In this document: positions 10,384 through 20,721 of the stretch, piece after piece
Numbering within the stretch: the first letter of the stretch is position 1
Layout: each line of letters starts with the position of its first letter
Source of the DNA: Piezodorus guildinii
Lineage: Eukaryota > Arthropoda > Insecta > Hemiptera > Pentatomidae
DNA length: 64,000 nucleotides
Assembly (NCBI GenBank): GCA_023052935.1
Contig: CM041298.1
Location: 17,157,371 to 17,221,370, forward strand
Direction of reading: 5' to 3'
Position numbers and translations under genes: made by a program
Notes under the pieces: model-generated
What the model saw: the letters and a program-made list of their open reading frames with translations, nothing else
Database searches by the model: none
Told to the model about the DNA's origin: nothing

Positions 10384-11255
10384 TATATTTAGAAACTGCC
10401 ACCTCTCCCCTCTACAGTTATACCTTAAAATTACATCTAAAATATATCCGTAAAGTATTAGAAAGCCACCCTGCAAGTAGATTAACGAATTTCTTAACAC
10501 AAGTTGTAATAGAAAAAAATATTCATGGTATATGCAAATAATGAAAATAGGTGACCAGCTACAAATAGAAATTAATAAAGAAACCATTAAAAAAATGAAT
10601 CCGGACTACCTCATTAATAAAATGGAAACAAAAATCCGAACAGAAATGATATCCGCAGCCAGTAATAGCCAATTTCATATGTTATATGCAAAACTTGATC
10701 CTGAAATAGCTATTTCCTACATCCACCACAACAACCTTAGTCTTTATAATAAATCTCTGATATTTAAAGCAAGAGGAGAACTGATGGGACTTAATTGTCA
10801 GCCATGGAGGAGGGATAGGATACCTACTGTGCTATGTGCAACCTAAATGTGCCAGAGGATACCTACCACTTTTTGGCAATATGTCCTGTCTTAAAGGAGT
10901 TCAGGATGAAATACTTGGGAAAATATAAGTTAACTCCAGAAGAGGTAATAGATAGACTAAATGGGCTAGATTGGGTTAAATTTGCAGCATATTTAAATAA
11001 ATCATTAAAATACAGAAATTTTTGGTACAGCATTTTAATTATTGAATTTTTACAATCAATAAAAATAAATCATAACATTACTAAAAATATAAATTATTAT
11101 CAAAACTGAAAAAAAGGAAAAGAAAAAGTGGCAACTCGACAGACGGCTTAACGCCATTGTTCTTGTGGGACTTTGATCTTCAAAAAATGTATATATATGT
11201 TATTACTATTTTGTATATTATGTAAATAAAGCATTTTATTCATTCATTCATATAG
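10384..11255 (+). pseudogene. LINE family B, C-terminal region with zinc-binding motif
   Basis: Translation from about 10400 gives LKLHLKYIRKVLESHPASRL. After a frameshift, 10532-10846 reads as the region before the C-terminal finger (LIFKARGELMGLNCQPWRRDR), and 10834-11109 reads CNLNVPEDTYHFLAICPVLK. Upstream codons in that frame add C-A-M, giving C-x2-C-x8-H-x4-C, a reverse-transcriptase-associated zinc finger of non-LTR elements. A single indel near 10825 separates the two frames. The 3' region ends with an ATTCATTCATTCA-like tail near 11240. Confidence 0.85.
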
Positions 11256-12557
11256 ACAAACTCTGAAACCTTAAGAAAACAACAGAGATTTACTTTGAAT
11301 AAGCAAGATTCGAAAAGAATCTCAAGAAACCATGAGATGTTTTGACATATCAGAGCCAGAGATATCAGATCAATCTAGATCATCATATTATAATACAATT
11401 TGAGATAATTAGTTTTTAATATTCATAATTTGTTTAATATTTATCTACCTATGCTTAATTATGTTTATTAATTATTTCTGTAATTAATTTAAATTTATTT
11501 AATATAGAAATATAAATATAATTTAGGATGTATAGTCGACTGTAGAAACTATTACAGGCGAAATAATATATAAGAAATAGAAATAGAAAATAATTTTTCT
11601 GGGTCCCCTAAGAATGACAGAATTGTACAGTTGAGGTATACATGTCTGGCCAACAGACAGAAGCAACATAATTAATTACTATTTACACACAAAAAAAAAA
11701 AAAAAAAAATATATATATAATATAAATTAAATAAAATAAACAATTCTTAATATTGTATTATATAAAATAATTTAAATATACATAATACTTATATTGGGTA
11801 TAAAATAATTTATAAGTGATGAAAGTTGAATTTAAAAGAAAGAGACAGATCTTGATAGAAAATAAATTGAAGTTAGGAACAAAAGTATCTTAAAAATATA
11901 AATCAAATAGATGAATTTGGTTGAAAATTTTGAGATGAATAAAACAAATATCTATTTTAAATGTATATATCATGATTTTAAATGATCACAGTAATTTAAA
12001 ACTTCTATTTTTGGGATAGTTTGAAAAAGTAAGAGAAAATTAATAAAAACTTTGAGTCGAGAGAAAGAATAGCAATCATGACGATAGAATTAACAAAGGA
12101 TAAAGATTCAAAATAAGTATTGAAACAACGGAACAAGAATAGGAACATATACAAACGTTTTTAAATCATAACAGGTTTTGTTTTTTTTTTGTTTTTAAAA
12201 TATGCTAATTTATAATAAGAGAAACAAGATAACATAAAATAAATAGGTAATAACGTTTCATCTTTGTATTAATTTTAATTGAATTAGAAAACTATTAGGA
12301 TTTCGCAAATTGAGACGGAGATGATTGAAACGAGATTTGATGTAAAGTTATTGGAGTCTTTTGATATAATATACATTATTAAAAAAATAAATAAAAGTTT
12401 CACATTCTATAATTTGAAGAGTTTCCTAAACGATTTAAAATACATCTATTAGCAGGTTTACGCCAAATCCGAGCCGATAATTAGATTTGTTGTATTATTT
12501 ATCCCGTATTCTAGGACTTTTGTTTATGTAGGAAAGTGTAGATTTCAGCAAATAAAT
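11256..12557. other. AT-rich DNA, no feature recognised
   Basis: Very AT-rich, with a poly(A) and TA run at about 11690-11720. I see no coding potential or repeat shared with other parts of the window. Confidence 0.6.
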
Positions 12558-12940
12558 TTGATTTTTGACCACTCTGCGCTCGCTAATCGTGTCAAAAAAT
12601 TTATTAATTTTTTTTCCTCATAAATCGGTCTGTGTGGCGGTCAAAAATAATTAGAATATAGGGAAAAACTAATTTAATTAAAATGAATTAAATAAATTTA
12701 TTTGTTCTTTATTATTACCTATTTTTCCTGTGTTTCTTCATATGTACATATCTCTATTTCCGTGCTCTTTTTTTAATGAGGAGATCGCCATATTAGAGGC
12801 TAATCAAGGATAAGGTCGTGTGCTATTAGTTTTCCCTATATTCTAATTATTTTTTACCGCCACACAGACCGATTTAGGTGGGAAAAAATCTAATAATTTT
12901 TTTTGACACGATTAGCGAGCGCAGAGTGGTCAAAAATCAA
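12558..12940. mobile_element. Foldback/MITE-like element with ~115-bp inverted termini
   Basis: The left arm (12558-12673) and right arm (12827-12940) are inverted copies: TTGATTTTTGACCACTCTGC against GCAGAGTGGTCAAAAATCAA at the ends, and GGTCTGTGTGGCGG against CCGCCACACAGACC inside. The ~150-bp centre has no coding sequence. It sits at the first unit of a tandem repeat. It has no transposase, so it would be non-autonomous; class is undetermined. Confidence 0.88.
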
Positions 12941-12943
12941 GAT

Positions 12944-13320
12944 TAAGTGCTTTTTAGTGTCAAATAAATTATTTACTTACTGTAATTTTAACTTCCCTCA
13001 GAGGTAATAATGATCGATTACGAAGACCATACTTGAAAACTTGTAACGGACAAGGAAATAATGTCAAAACCCCAAACATACTACAGGAAAATAAACGTAA
13101 AACCTATGAAAATGTCTGAGAAGTGCTTTTTAATGTGAAAAAAAAAACTAATGCATTTCTACTTTTTTAATTTTCCTCAAAGTTAATATTAATGAGTAAA
13201 GAAAATACTTGATAAGTTGTAATGGACCAGGAAATACTGTCCGCATCTGGGAAAACGATAAAAACCTATGCTAATTTCTATTAAGTGCTTTTTAATGTGA
13301 GGAAAACGGTTTTTACTAAT
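12944..13320 (+). repeat. Tandem repeat, ~165-180-bp unit, about 2.2 copies
   Basis: Each unit starts AAGTGCTTTTTARTGTG (near 12946, 13121 and 13284), followed by AATTTTMCTYCCTCARAG-like and ACTTGWTAA..GTAAYGGACMAGGAAAT-like blocks and an AAAACCTATG block. The third unit is truncated. The element 12558-12940 abuts the first unit. Confidence 0.8.
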
Positions 13321-13384
13321 TCTTTTAATTTGTTGACACGAATAATCACTTAATATAGTCACACGTCCCTCACGGTATCCTGGT

Positions 13385-13682
13385 AAAAGGTGACTCTATC
13401 CCGAATCCCGAAGAAAATACCTACTTGGCATCTTCCTATTCCAATCCTTGCGAGCCAGAAAACCTTCCTATATCTTTGCCCTCCTTAATTCGCGCTCTTC
13501 CATGCACACCCTAAATACAAGATCTCAACTTACGGATATATACCTACTCTCTCATAGAACAGCATCCTTTGAAAAGTCCTTTATTACCCGTGCTCATTAC
13601 CCATCTCCCTTCGCATAGTGGCATCCCTAATCACTTTCAAACACCAATTATATATCCACCTCCTTAAAAAGCAATCTTCCGC
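13385..13682 (+). pseudogene. LINE family A, C-terminal fragment
   Basis: Frameshifted remnant of the family A C-terminus (TRSQLTDIYLLSHRTASFEK-like). It is closest to the minus-strand fragment at 28190-28500. It lies head to head with the minus-strand family A copy that starts at 13683. Confidence 0.75.
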
Positions 13683-14807
13683 ATACATAATAATAATAAT
13701 AATAATAATAAATTCTTTATTTATTCTGGGACAAGTCCCTTCAATTACAATAATGTTACAGACAAATTAAATTAGAGCTTCAATGTCTTAGAGTAAAAAA
13801 AAAAAATATACATATAGTAAAATAAACAAGTAAATAAATAAAAAGCAACAGAAATGACAAAGAAAATGAATAATAGTTATAAATTCATAGGTAGCTTCTT
13901 ATAATAATTTAGAGAAACAAACAAAACAAATTAGACAAGAATAAAAAAATAAAAATATGTTCATATATACATTGCAAAATAAATTATGCATAAAATAAAA
14001 TTCATAAATCTTTAATATATAAAATAAAATGTGATTAATAATCGTTTCTCTCTGCCGATTTTTATTGAAATTTGCAAATCACTTGAGGTCATTTGAAAAT
14101 TGGATAGACAGGAAGTGTTTGAATAAACGGGATTTGAAGGTAGGGAGAGTATTGGAATGACGGATATGAGAAGGAATAGAATTCCATATGGACGAGGATC
14201 GGATAAGGAAAGATCTGTCGAAAGCTGCGGTTCAATGAGGCGTTATATACAGGTCTGAAGACCGTGAACGAGTGTTGCAGGAGTGGACAGAGGATTTAAA
14301 CGAAAGTATATCAGAGATATACGATAGACGTTGAGACCGAAGTACTTGGAAGAGAAAGGATGCCAGGAAGTACTTAGAACGGTATGATGGGTAAAGCCAC
14401 TTTAACTCCTCGTAGAATCGGGTTACAGAGGTGTCCCTGGATATCCCAAAGATGAAACGTACCAGACAGTTAAATAATCGTTTTAGTTTAGCTTCAAGAT
14501 CCCCAGAGACACCCCCATACACCGCGCAACAGTAGTCAAAGTGGGGGAATATTAGTGAGCAAACCAAAAGCTTGCGGGTTTCTAATGGAAGAAGGTGACG
14601 ATGGTGATTTAGGAGTTTTAAGATGGAAATTGTGCGTTGAGAAATTTCGGAAACTTGGTTTTTCCAGGAAAGAGATTGGTCAAGGGTTGCTCCAAGGTTT
14701 TTGACGGTTTGATGGAATTTTATAGGTTCATTATTTAAAAACAATGTTGGGATTAAGGAAAGGTTTAACATTGTAAGATTTAACATGTGATAAATATTGA
14801 ATTTGAT
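13683..14807 (-). mobile_element. LINE family A, 5'-truncated copy with (AAT)n 3' tail
   Basis: On the minus strand this runs from coding sequence (14786 down to 14232) through a 3' UTR to the family 3' end, whose last part reads GGGACTTGTCCCAGAATAAA and ends in a trinucleotide repeat (13688-13712). The same 3' end occurs at 17840-17905, 22153-22200 and 31650-31680. Confidence 0.85.
14232..14786 (-). CDS. Non-LTR retrotransposon reverse transcriptase C-terminus (partial)
   Basis: 184 codons open, from the thumb-adjacent region (KFHQTVKNLGATLDQSLSWK) through HFDYCCAVYGGVSGDLEAKL to SSVHSCNTRSRSSDLYITPH. This block follows the palm domain in jockey/CR1-group LINEs. The catalytic YADD region is not included, so this is the end of a 5'-truncated copy. 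The frame is open but ends early relative to 17128-17376, where the peptide continues with SFIIRSSSVWNSIPSHIRNS. The Met used here is internal; no natural start is implied. It is the best-preserved family A protein piece in the window. Confidence 0.8.
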   Translation of the reverse strand: MLNLTMLNLSLIPTLFLNNEPIKFHQTVKNLGATLDQSLSWKNQVSEISQRTISILKLLNHHRHLLPLETRKLLVCSLIFPHFDYCCAVYGGVSGDLEAKLKRLFNCLVRFIFGISRDTSVTRFYEELKWLYPSYRSKYFLASFLFQVLRSQRLSYISDILSFKSSVHSCNTRSRSSDLYITPH

Positions 14808-15108
14808 AATACAGTCTACTGTGCTCCGGGTCCTAGGTTCGAGTCCCGGTTATGACGGAATATTATTTATTCTGTTATTTCAGCCGGGAGGCAATCCTGG
14901 GGCATGGAGACCCTCCTGGGGCAGACCCAGCCTCTATGAAGTGGGTACCATAAATGGGAAAAAACCTGGCGGCTGAGCGTGATCTCGGCCGAATCACCTC
15001 ATTGCACGGCCGTTGGCCTAGAAACAGTACGAATCTCTATATGTACTGAGCCCAAGACCGTTCATGAGTTGTAGTGGCACAGGTTTTTTTTTTTTTTTTT
15101 TAATACAT
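14808..15108 (+). repeat. tRNA-derived SINE family B, 5' truncated
   Basis: Begins inside the tRNA-like head just before box B (GGTTCGAGTCCCGG), then has the full body (AAAACCTGGCGGCTGAGCGT, CTCATTGCACGGCCGTTGGC) and the tail (TATATGTACTGAGCCCAAGA), ending in a poly(T) run at 15086-15101. Confidence 0.9.
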
Positions 15109-15203
15109 AACTAAGCTCATTCGATGTTTTTTATTATTTTTTTATTTTTTATTTATATTTATCTTTTAATTTATATTTACTTAAAATTTACCATTTGACT
15201 TAT

Positions 15204-15795
15204 AATAATAATAATGATAATAATAATAACTTTATTTATTTGTTTTTAGGGCAAACCCCATACAAATAGAGCTGGCTAGCACAGCACAATTAATAAATTT
15301 ATCACCAGCAAATATACATTATTAATCACAATTCCAATAAATATTTAAAACAAAAACAACAAATATACAGCAGTAAGCATAAAGATGCTGCTATCTTCAT
15401 GATTAATTTCCTCCAACATATACAATAACAAATTAAATATAAGAATCTCAATAAATAATGTAAAAAAAATAATATTACTAAAGTAAATACTAAATCCCAT
15501 CAAATTACTAACAAATCCTGAAACACTTATGAGTGATTAACATTCTGAGAAGAAAGATGTTGAAATCTTATTTTAAGATTTTCTGTGACAAAAATAAATA
15601 ATGATTTCATTTTTATTACGTGGGATTTCGCAAGAATTTCATAAAAGTCATCAATACTCACGTTATTCAATTCGAGCATAAATCGTATTCTATTGTCATA
15701 GTATGCAGGACATCGAGCAAAAAATGGAAACAATCTTCCAATGCGTCTCCTTCACAAACTGGGCACGGCTTCTACTATTTGACTAAATAATTATG
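15204..15795 (-). pseudogene. LINE family B 3' region with zinc-finger remnant and (ATT)n tail
   Basis: On the minus strand about 15790-15527 encodes a frameshifted CPVCEGDALED..FHFFARCPAYY, a C-x2-C...H-x4-C finger like that at 10828-10890. It is followed by an AT-rich 3' UTR and a trinucleotide tail at 15204-15231. The open part is 68 codons. Confidence 0.75.
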
Positions 15796-15931
15796 TATCA
15801 AAAAAAGCCAGACAAATTGGACTTCCTCTGTTCATTATTTCTTATTCTAATGATTTCCCGAGAATAAAAATTATTTTAGGTGTAGATTCTTTTAGGTGAA
15901 GGTCAATTCACCACTCTTTTATTGAAAATAA

Positions 15932-15972
15932 TTGCTCTACGTTTCGGCTACAATGCCATCTTCAGGTGCAAT
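15932..15972 (-). ncRNA. Hammerhead-like motif, opposite arm
   Basis: Minus-strand copy of the motif in the left arm, with the same CTGAAGA, stem II and GAAACGTA. Stem I has one A-A mismatch (GAGCAA instead of GTGCAA on the 3' side). Probably weaker than the + strand copy. Confidence 0.65.
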
Positions 15973-16068
15973 GGAATTAATTTGATCTAATGTGAGTCTC
16001 TCTCTCATGTCCAAGACATAAGGCTTTGGCTTGAAAGCATCTACTCACATTAGATCAAATTAGTTCCA

Positions 16069-16108
16069 TTGCACCTGAAGATGGCATTGTAGCCGAAACG
16101 TAGTGCAA
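16069..16108 (+). ncRNA. Hammerhead ribozyme motif, complete core
   Basis: All conserved positions are present. Stem I is TTGCAC (16069-16074) with GTGCAA (16103-16108), 6 perfect pairs. The CUGANGA core is CTGAAGA (16075-16081). Stem II is GGC (16083-16085) with GCC (16092-16094), with one unpaired base at 16082. GAAA lies at 16095-16098. The short stem III is the self-complementary ACGT (16098-16101), and the cleavage triplet GTA ends at 16102. A stem III this short usually works as a dimer, as described for hammerheads of Penelope-like elements. Self-cleavage is predicted, not shown. Confidence 0.8.
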
Positions 16109-16173
16109 TTTTTTTCAATAAAAGAGTGGTGAAGTAGAAATCAGCCTCTAATTTTATTCATAACAATTATTTT

Positions 16174-16892
16174 TCTTTCATTCAGCCATTCATTTAAAAT
16201 ATCACAGCTTTAAAAGAACAACATTATCCTTGTTTGAAGTCCAACATGGTGATCTCCTAATCGAAAAAAGAGTGGAAGGACCGAGGACCCAGGTTTAGTG
16301 AAAAAGTTGCTAGGTATCGCTTGTGTAATTTAAAAGACGTAATTTAAAATGAGGGCAAGTATGGAACACGTAGTTATAAAAAAAGTCGCTGTATATCCAT
16401 TGTGAGAGCGAAAAAAATCACAACTTTTATACACTGGTATTTACAATGGTTCAATATTAAAAGAATGAACCAAAAATATATTTTATCCAAGGTACATTAT
16501 TTATAAAATAAACGAAAATAATGTACGAACGAAAAATGTTTGGCAGAAAAGTCTCCTGAGGAAAATAAAACCACACTCAACTTCTATTAACTTCTTAATT
16601 CCTCAGTTTTCTTCCTCTACAGATCCGTATGCGTTGATTCATTTTTTCCTCAACACGCGGGCGTGCCTCAAGGTAGCGTATTAAGCCTTCTATTTCCTTT
16701 GCACTTCCGATTTTCCTGAACACCTGAATTATTTCTACTCACATAAACCTTATTCTGATCTTAGCATACAGAATAAAATATAATGCATCTTTATTTGAAA
16801 ATAAGACAATGTATTGTACAAATTATATACAAATAAGTCTCATTCAAAGTATAATAATGTTAGTCTAGTACTTTTTACCCAAAACAATTAAA
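16174..16892. other. No gene recognised
   Basis: AT-rich intergenic-like DNA without shared repeats that I can identify. Confidence 0.5.
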
Positions 16893-17049
16893 AAAAATCT
16901 GGTGCGGGCAACATACGACTTTCACTTACCTCCGTTGTTAAAATAGGAAAAAGAATTTTCAAATATCGCTAGAAATAAACATGAGTGGAATTAATAGAAT
17001 CGAATTTCTATAGAAATATGTGTTTTATTAAAAAATCGATTACATTATC
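16893..17049 (-). repeat. RepA, first part (interrupted by a LINE)
   Basis: Minus-strand RepA start (TCTGGTGCGGGCAACATACG, then ACTTTCACTTACCTCCG) running to the AAAAAATCGATTA block. The continuation of the same copy appears at 17906-18010 (TAGTTTTGTCGGCTTTTCAT), so the LINE between them is a later insertion. Confidence 0.85.
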
Positions 17050-17905
17050 CGTCATCTATTACTATCTGTCACTCGATTCTACGAAGAGTTAAAGTGGCTT
17101 TATCCTTCCTATCGTCGCAAGTACTTCTTGGCATCCTTCCTCTACCAAGTAATCCGATCCCGCCGTCCATCATACATCTCCCACCTCTTATTATTCAAAT
17201 CCTCGATTCATTCCCTCAACACTCGTGCACGGCCTTCTGACTTGTATATTCCGCCCCATCGAACCGCAGCTTTCGACAGATCTTTCATTATCCGATCATC
17301 TTCTGTATGGAACTCTATCCCTTCTCATATCCGTAACTCTAATACCCTTCTAACCTTTAAATCTATTTACCTTTAAGTCTATTCAATTACTTCCTAGGAA
17401 TCTCGACAATAACCAATTTTAAATGAGAATGTTAAAAAAAAAAAAATAATAAAATAAATAAATCAATAAATAAAAATCATAGAAGCGTTAACTAGAAGTT
17501 ATTTTTATTTTTTTCTCCTATTTATTTTTTATTTTTTTAATTAGATATGAATTGTATATAATTATCTTTTGATCAAAGCTCTGCACAGGAACTGAAAGAT
17601 AATTTTATATTTTATTTTATTTTTTTTTAACTGTCATATAAATTAGTTTTATGTACGTATATATTATTTTTTTGTTTCTCTCACTCAGATCAGAATGAGA
17701 AGACGATTTATTATATCCATCAGTTTGGTTTTATATGTTATCTTTGTCTTCTGTATTTATTTTTTACTTTATCACTGTATTTTTTTTCTTCCATTATTAC
17801 TCTAAGGCATCTAAGACTTTATTTACTTTCATATGTATTATTCTGAAGGGACTTGTTCCAGAATAAATGAAGAAATTATTATTATTATTATTATTATTAT
17901 TATCT
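17050..17905 (+). mobile_element. LINE family A, 5'-truncated insertion inside RepA
   Basis: 5'-truncated LINE. It begins in coding sequence (SVTRFYEELK-like from about 17060), holds the open C-terminal piece 17128-17376, a 3' UTR, the GGGACTTGTTCCAGAATAAA end and an (ATT)n tail at 17874-17902. It interrupts a minus-strand RepA copy, so it is younger than that copy. Confidence 0.88.
17056..17376 (+). pseudogene. LINE family A reverse-transcriptase C-terminal peptide
   Basis: Open at 17128-17376 with the family end in frame: LFKSSIHSLNTRARPSDLYI, PPHRTAAFDRSFIIRSSSVW, NSIPSHIRNSNTLLTFKSIY. The segment matches 14232-14300 on the other strand and shows the natural C-terminus of this protein family. 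It is a 5'-truncated, non-functional copy. Confidence 0.82.
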
Positions 17906-18010
17906 GAAAAAAATAGATAGTTTTGTCGGCTTTTCATCACTCTTTATCAACTTTTACAAGCTTATGTATAAGATAATATTTTTATTAAAAAAATTGAAGA
18001 TCGACATCTC
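17906..18010 (-). repeat. RepA, second part after LINE insertion
   Basis: Continuation of 16893-17049: the GTCGGCTTTTCATCACTCTT, TCAACTTTTACAAGCTTATG and AAGATAATATTTTT blocks match RepA read on the minus strand. Confidence 0.8.
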
Positions 18011-18880
18011 ATTGTTAATTAGTTATTGTTTCTTATAATTGGGTATATAAAAAAAAAAAAAATGGCCGTTTCAGTAGTTGTGACTCTGCTCTCCTGCCGG
18101 TCCGTCAATATTCAGCTTTCAGCTCCATATAGTAGTATATGCAAATATACTGACTTGAAATGGAGCTTAACATCTCTACCCACCTCTCGCTTACACATTA
18201 CATTAGTACAGATCTTATAGTAGACTGCATTTGTCATACTTTCTTTAAGGGAAAAAAATTGAAAATTTTACGGAGGTTGGCGATCCAAGAGTTCTTTGGC
18301 AGCCATCCCAAAGAATGATACCTGCGTGAGATCGAACAACTGGCTTATAGAGTATACTTTGAATATTAATTGTATTTTATATCAAAAAAATATGAATATA
18401 AATATTTGGTTCAAAAACGGTCATTTTTTTAACATCCTGTTAATTGACTACTTGCCGAGAGTTTGATAAATTTTATGATTTTGAACGAATCATTCTAGTA
18501 AGTGACTGTATATGTAAGGATTGTAAGCGACTACAAGGGTTGATGTTGAAGGTAGGTTCTAGGTTTTTATACCTTCGTCAATGTTATACGTTCGTTAAAG
18601 TCCCTTCTTTTAAGTTTATGGCCGTCGTAAATTACGATCCAACTGTGTCCCTAGCGCTGGAGCAAGCTATGACAACTCAGCTTTTGTTTTATTTAATATT
18701 CATTCCTTTCTTGAAATTGCACTCTAGTCGTTAGAATAGTAAACGACTATTAGTATAAATAGGAGAGTAAACGTCTGTGAAGGATAGGTATTTCCTAAAG
18801 GCTTATGTAACTGACCGATATGTATTTAGTTACGACATGAGGATTGGTTAATATTTTTCTAATTTATTATAATCAAAGGC
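18011..18880. other. No recognised feature; one unassigned open frame
   Basis: An open stretch at 18444-18734 (96 codons) resembles no family I know and lacks supporting context. The rest is AT-rich. Confidence 0.45.
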
Positions 18881-18881
18881 T

Positions 18882-19125
18882 ATTTTCCATTACTCATGTA
18901 TGGTTGTGAAGTGTGGGGCGTAGCTTCCTCAACGAAAAGAAAAAAATTGCAAACTTTTCAAAACAAAATATTAAGAATAGCCGTAGATACCCCATGGTTT
19001 ATTAGAAATAGCCAACTCCATCGTGAGCTACAAATCCAATACATGGAAGACTTCATCAAAATCCGCTTCAAAAAATACACGAGAAGGACTAATTCCACTA
19101 TTCCGAAGGATATGCCCGGTTGACA
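18882..19125 (+). pseudogene. jockey-like LINE C-terminal fragment (second lineage)
   Basis: Open at 18896-19123: MYGCEVWGVASSTKRKKLQT, then FQNKILRIAVDTPWFIRNSQ and LHRELQIQYMEDFI. This is the post-RT region of jockey-group elements, but it differs from the 22348-22719 family (TPWFIRN in place of APYFVTN). It is truncated at both ends and directly followed by a second jockey piece. Confidence 0.8.
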
Positions 19126-19219
19126 TATTTTAAGAATTGTATTAATTTTTTTTAAAGTTAATCCGTTCCTACCTCACTAATGGAACCTTTAAAGTAAATC
19201 ACAACCTTTCCTACTCTTC

Positions 19220-19995
19220 CATATTTTCTCAGTGTAGGTAGTATCTTAGATCCCATACTTTATACGGTATATACATATATATCCCACTCCATCCTAGCAC
19301 TGTCCTCACAACTTACGCGGATGACACTTGTGTGTCATCCAACCGCTGCCACCCTAATACTTCAGTCACACATCACAGCCATTGAGGAATAGTGTCAGAA
19401 CTGGAGGATCAAAATAAATACTACCAAATTACCTTTACCCTCCATCGCAAACTGATGACTTCCTGCCCCACTGTAACCTTTAATAAAACCCACTCATACC
19501 TGTTGAACAAATCCGATACCTAGGACCCTATCTTAAATGGAATCCTCATACGAGAATAAAACGACAAGAAACTGTAAATACTGACGACTACAACACTTAC
19601 TCGACAAACGTTCAAAACTTCTAATTTATTACAAAAAACCCATTTATGTTACCATCATCAGACCCATCTGGACAAATGGAATCGAGCTTTGGGGATCTAC
19701 TAAACCTAATTCCTCTCGCATTCAATCCTTCGCAAAATCCTAAATTCTCCTAATTTCTTTACAAATAAAATCATCCATAATGACCTAAATATCCCATTTG
19801 TCGAAGAACTATCCCGAAACAGATATGCCTCTTTTAATTCCTAACTCCCGACCCACACGAATCCTCTTGTACGCAACTTATCATTCCCATCTGTTCCTGA
19901 CTACCCTCCGAGGCGATTGAAAAGACGATGGCCTCGAGACTTACTAAATTAAATACGAGTAACTTCTTACTTTCACTTTTGTGTGAGAAAAAACT
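19220..19995 (+). pseudogene. jockey-like LINE, reverse-transcriptase to C-terminus, degraded
   Basis: A frameshifted copy covering the palm and C-terminal region. Around 19230-19260 it reads like the GSILxPILY block, at 19309-19340 LTTYADDTCVSS with the RT catalytic YADD motif, then CQNWRIKINTTK, the RPIWTNGIELWG block, and the IHNDLNIPFVEELSRNRYAS and PRRLKRRWPRDLLN ends near 19910-19950. Stops and indels throughout. It is the only copy here that reaches the RT active site. Confidence 0.85.
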
Positions 19996-20721
19996 TTTCT
20001 TTCTTTCCATATCTTTCCTCTCTACCACCACAGCAATGCGAGAGGGTCGCTTGTAGAGGCTAATTCAGGCAATCGGTAGAAATCGGCCAGTGTGGTAAAT
20101 TTTTAATTCTTTTATGTTTTTTCATCTTTAACTTCATTTATCATTTTTTAAATTTATTTTAATGGAGTAATGTATGTGAAATATTGAGTTGCGAGCAACA
20201 GATTTTTTTTTCTATTTTATTTTAAAAATTGAAGTTAAAACCATAAATCTTTCTTTTTTTTTTTTTTTCAAATATACTGCAATGACTGACAGAAATTTAA
20301 ATTATGACATTTCCTAATCCCAGTTTGTACTATACCTTCCGAGAAGGATTGAATAACACCCGTAAAACAATAAGCATGAAGACAGCATGAAATTGATGGA
20401 GTGTGAGGTGCCCAAGGCGTAACTAATGCCGTGCCTCATCTCGTAGGATTAGCGCGGCACGAGCCGAATGCTTCACAAACCTCCCGCTAGGGTTCAAAGC
20501 TCAGTGTTGCCAACTGATCAGCTATCAAGCAGGCACTGCTCAGCTCATTATGTAAATCTGATTACACCGCTTAATACCATCTTCTGTAATAGAATAATTT
20601 ATTAATATGAGGTTTGTAAATGAGGCTAGACAGCGTTTGATTTATAACCTTATTTCATATATAATTTATAATACTCATATCTCAAAACTGGATTAATAAA
20701 TAATTTCGATTCCAACAAGCA
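19996..20721. other. No gene recognised
   Basis: AT-rich, with a more GC-rich stretch at about 20400-20530 that I cannot assign. Confidence 0.5.

Larger units (their letters stand above)
15878..16159. mobile_element. Foldback retroelement with two hammerhead-like motifs and 14-bp target duplication
   Basis: Inverted arms at 15909-15996 and 16044-16131, near-perfect, around a 47-bp centre. Flanks ATAAAAATTATTTT (15864-15877) and ATAACAATTATTTT (16160-16173) form a 14-bp target duplication with one mismatch. Each arm carries a hammerhead-like core, one per strand, followed by an AATAAAAGAG end. It has no coding sequence. The design fits a non-autonomous Penelope-like or retrozyme-like element; the class is inferred. 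Confidence 0.85.

Noticed and set aside
13688..13712. Trinucleotide arrays (also 15204, 17874, 22155, 34411) as a CRISPR or independent microsatellites
   Set aside because: Each sits at the 3' end of a LINE fragment and is its tail; there are no spacers.
18444..18734. 96-codon open frame as a host gene
   Set aside because: No family resemblance, no splice or promoter context, AT-rich flanks full of decayed LINEs.
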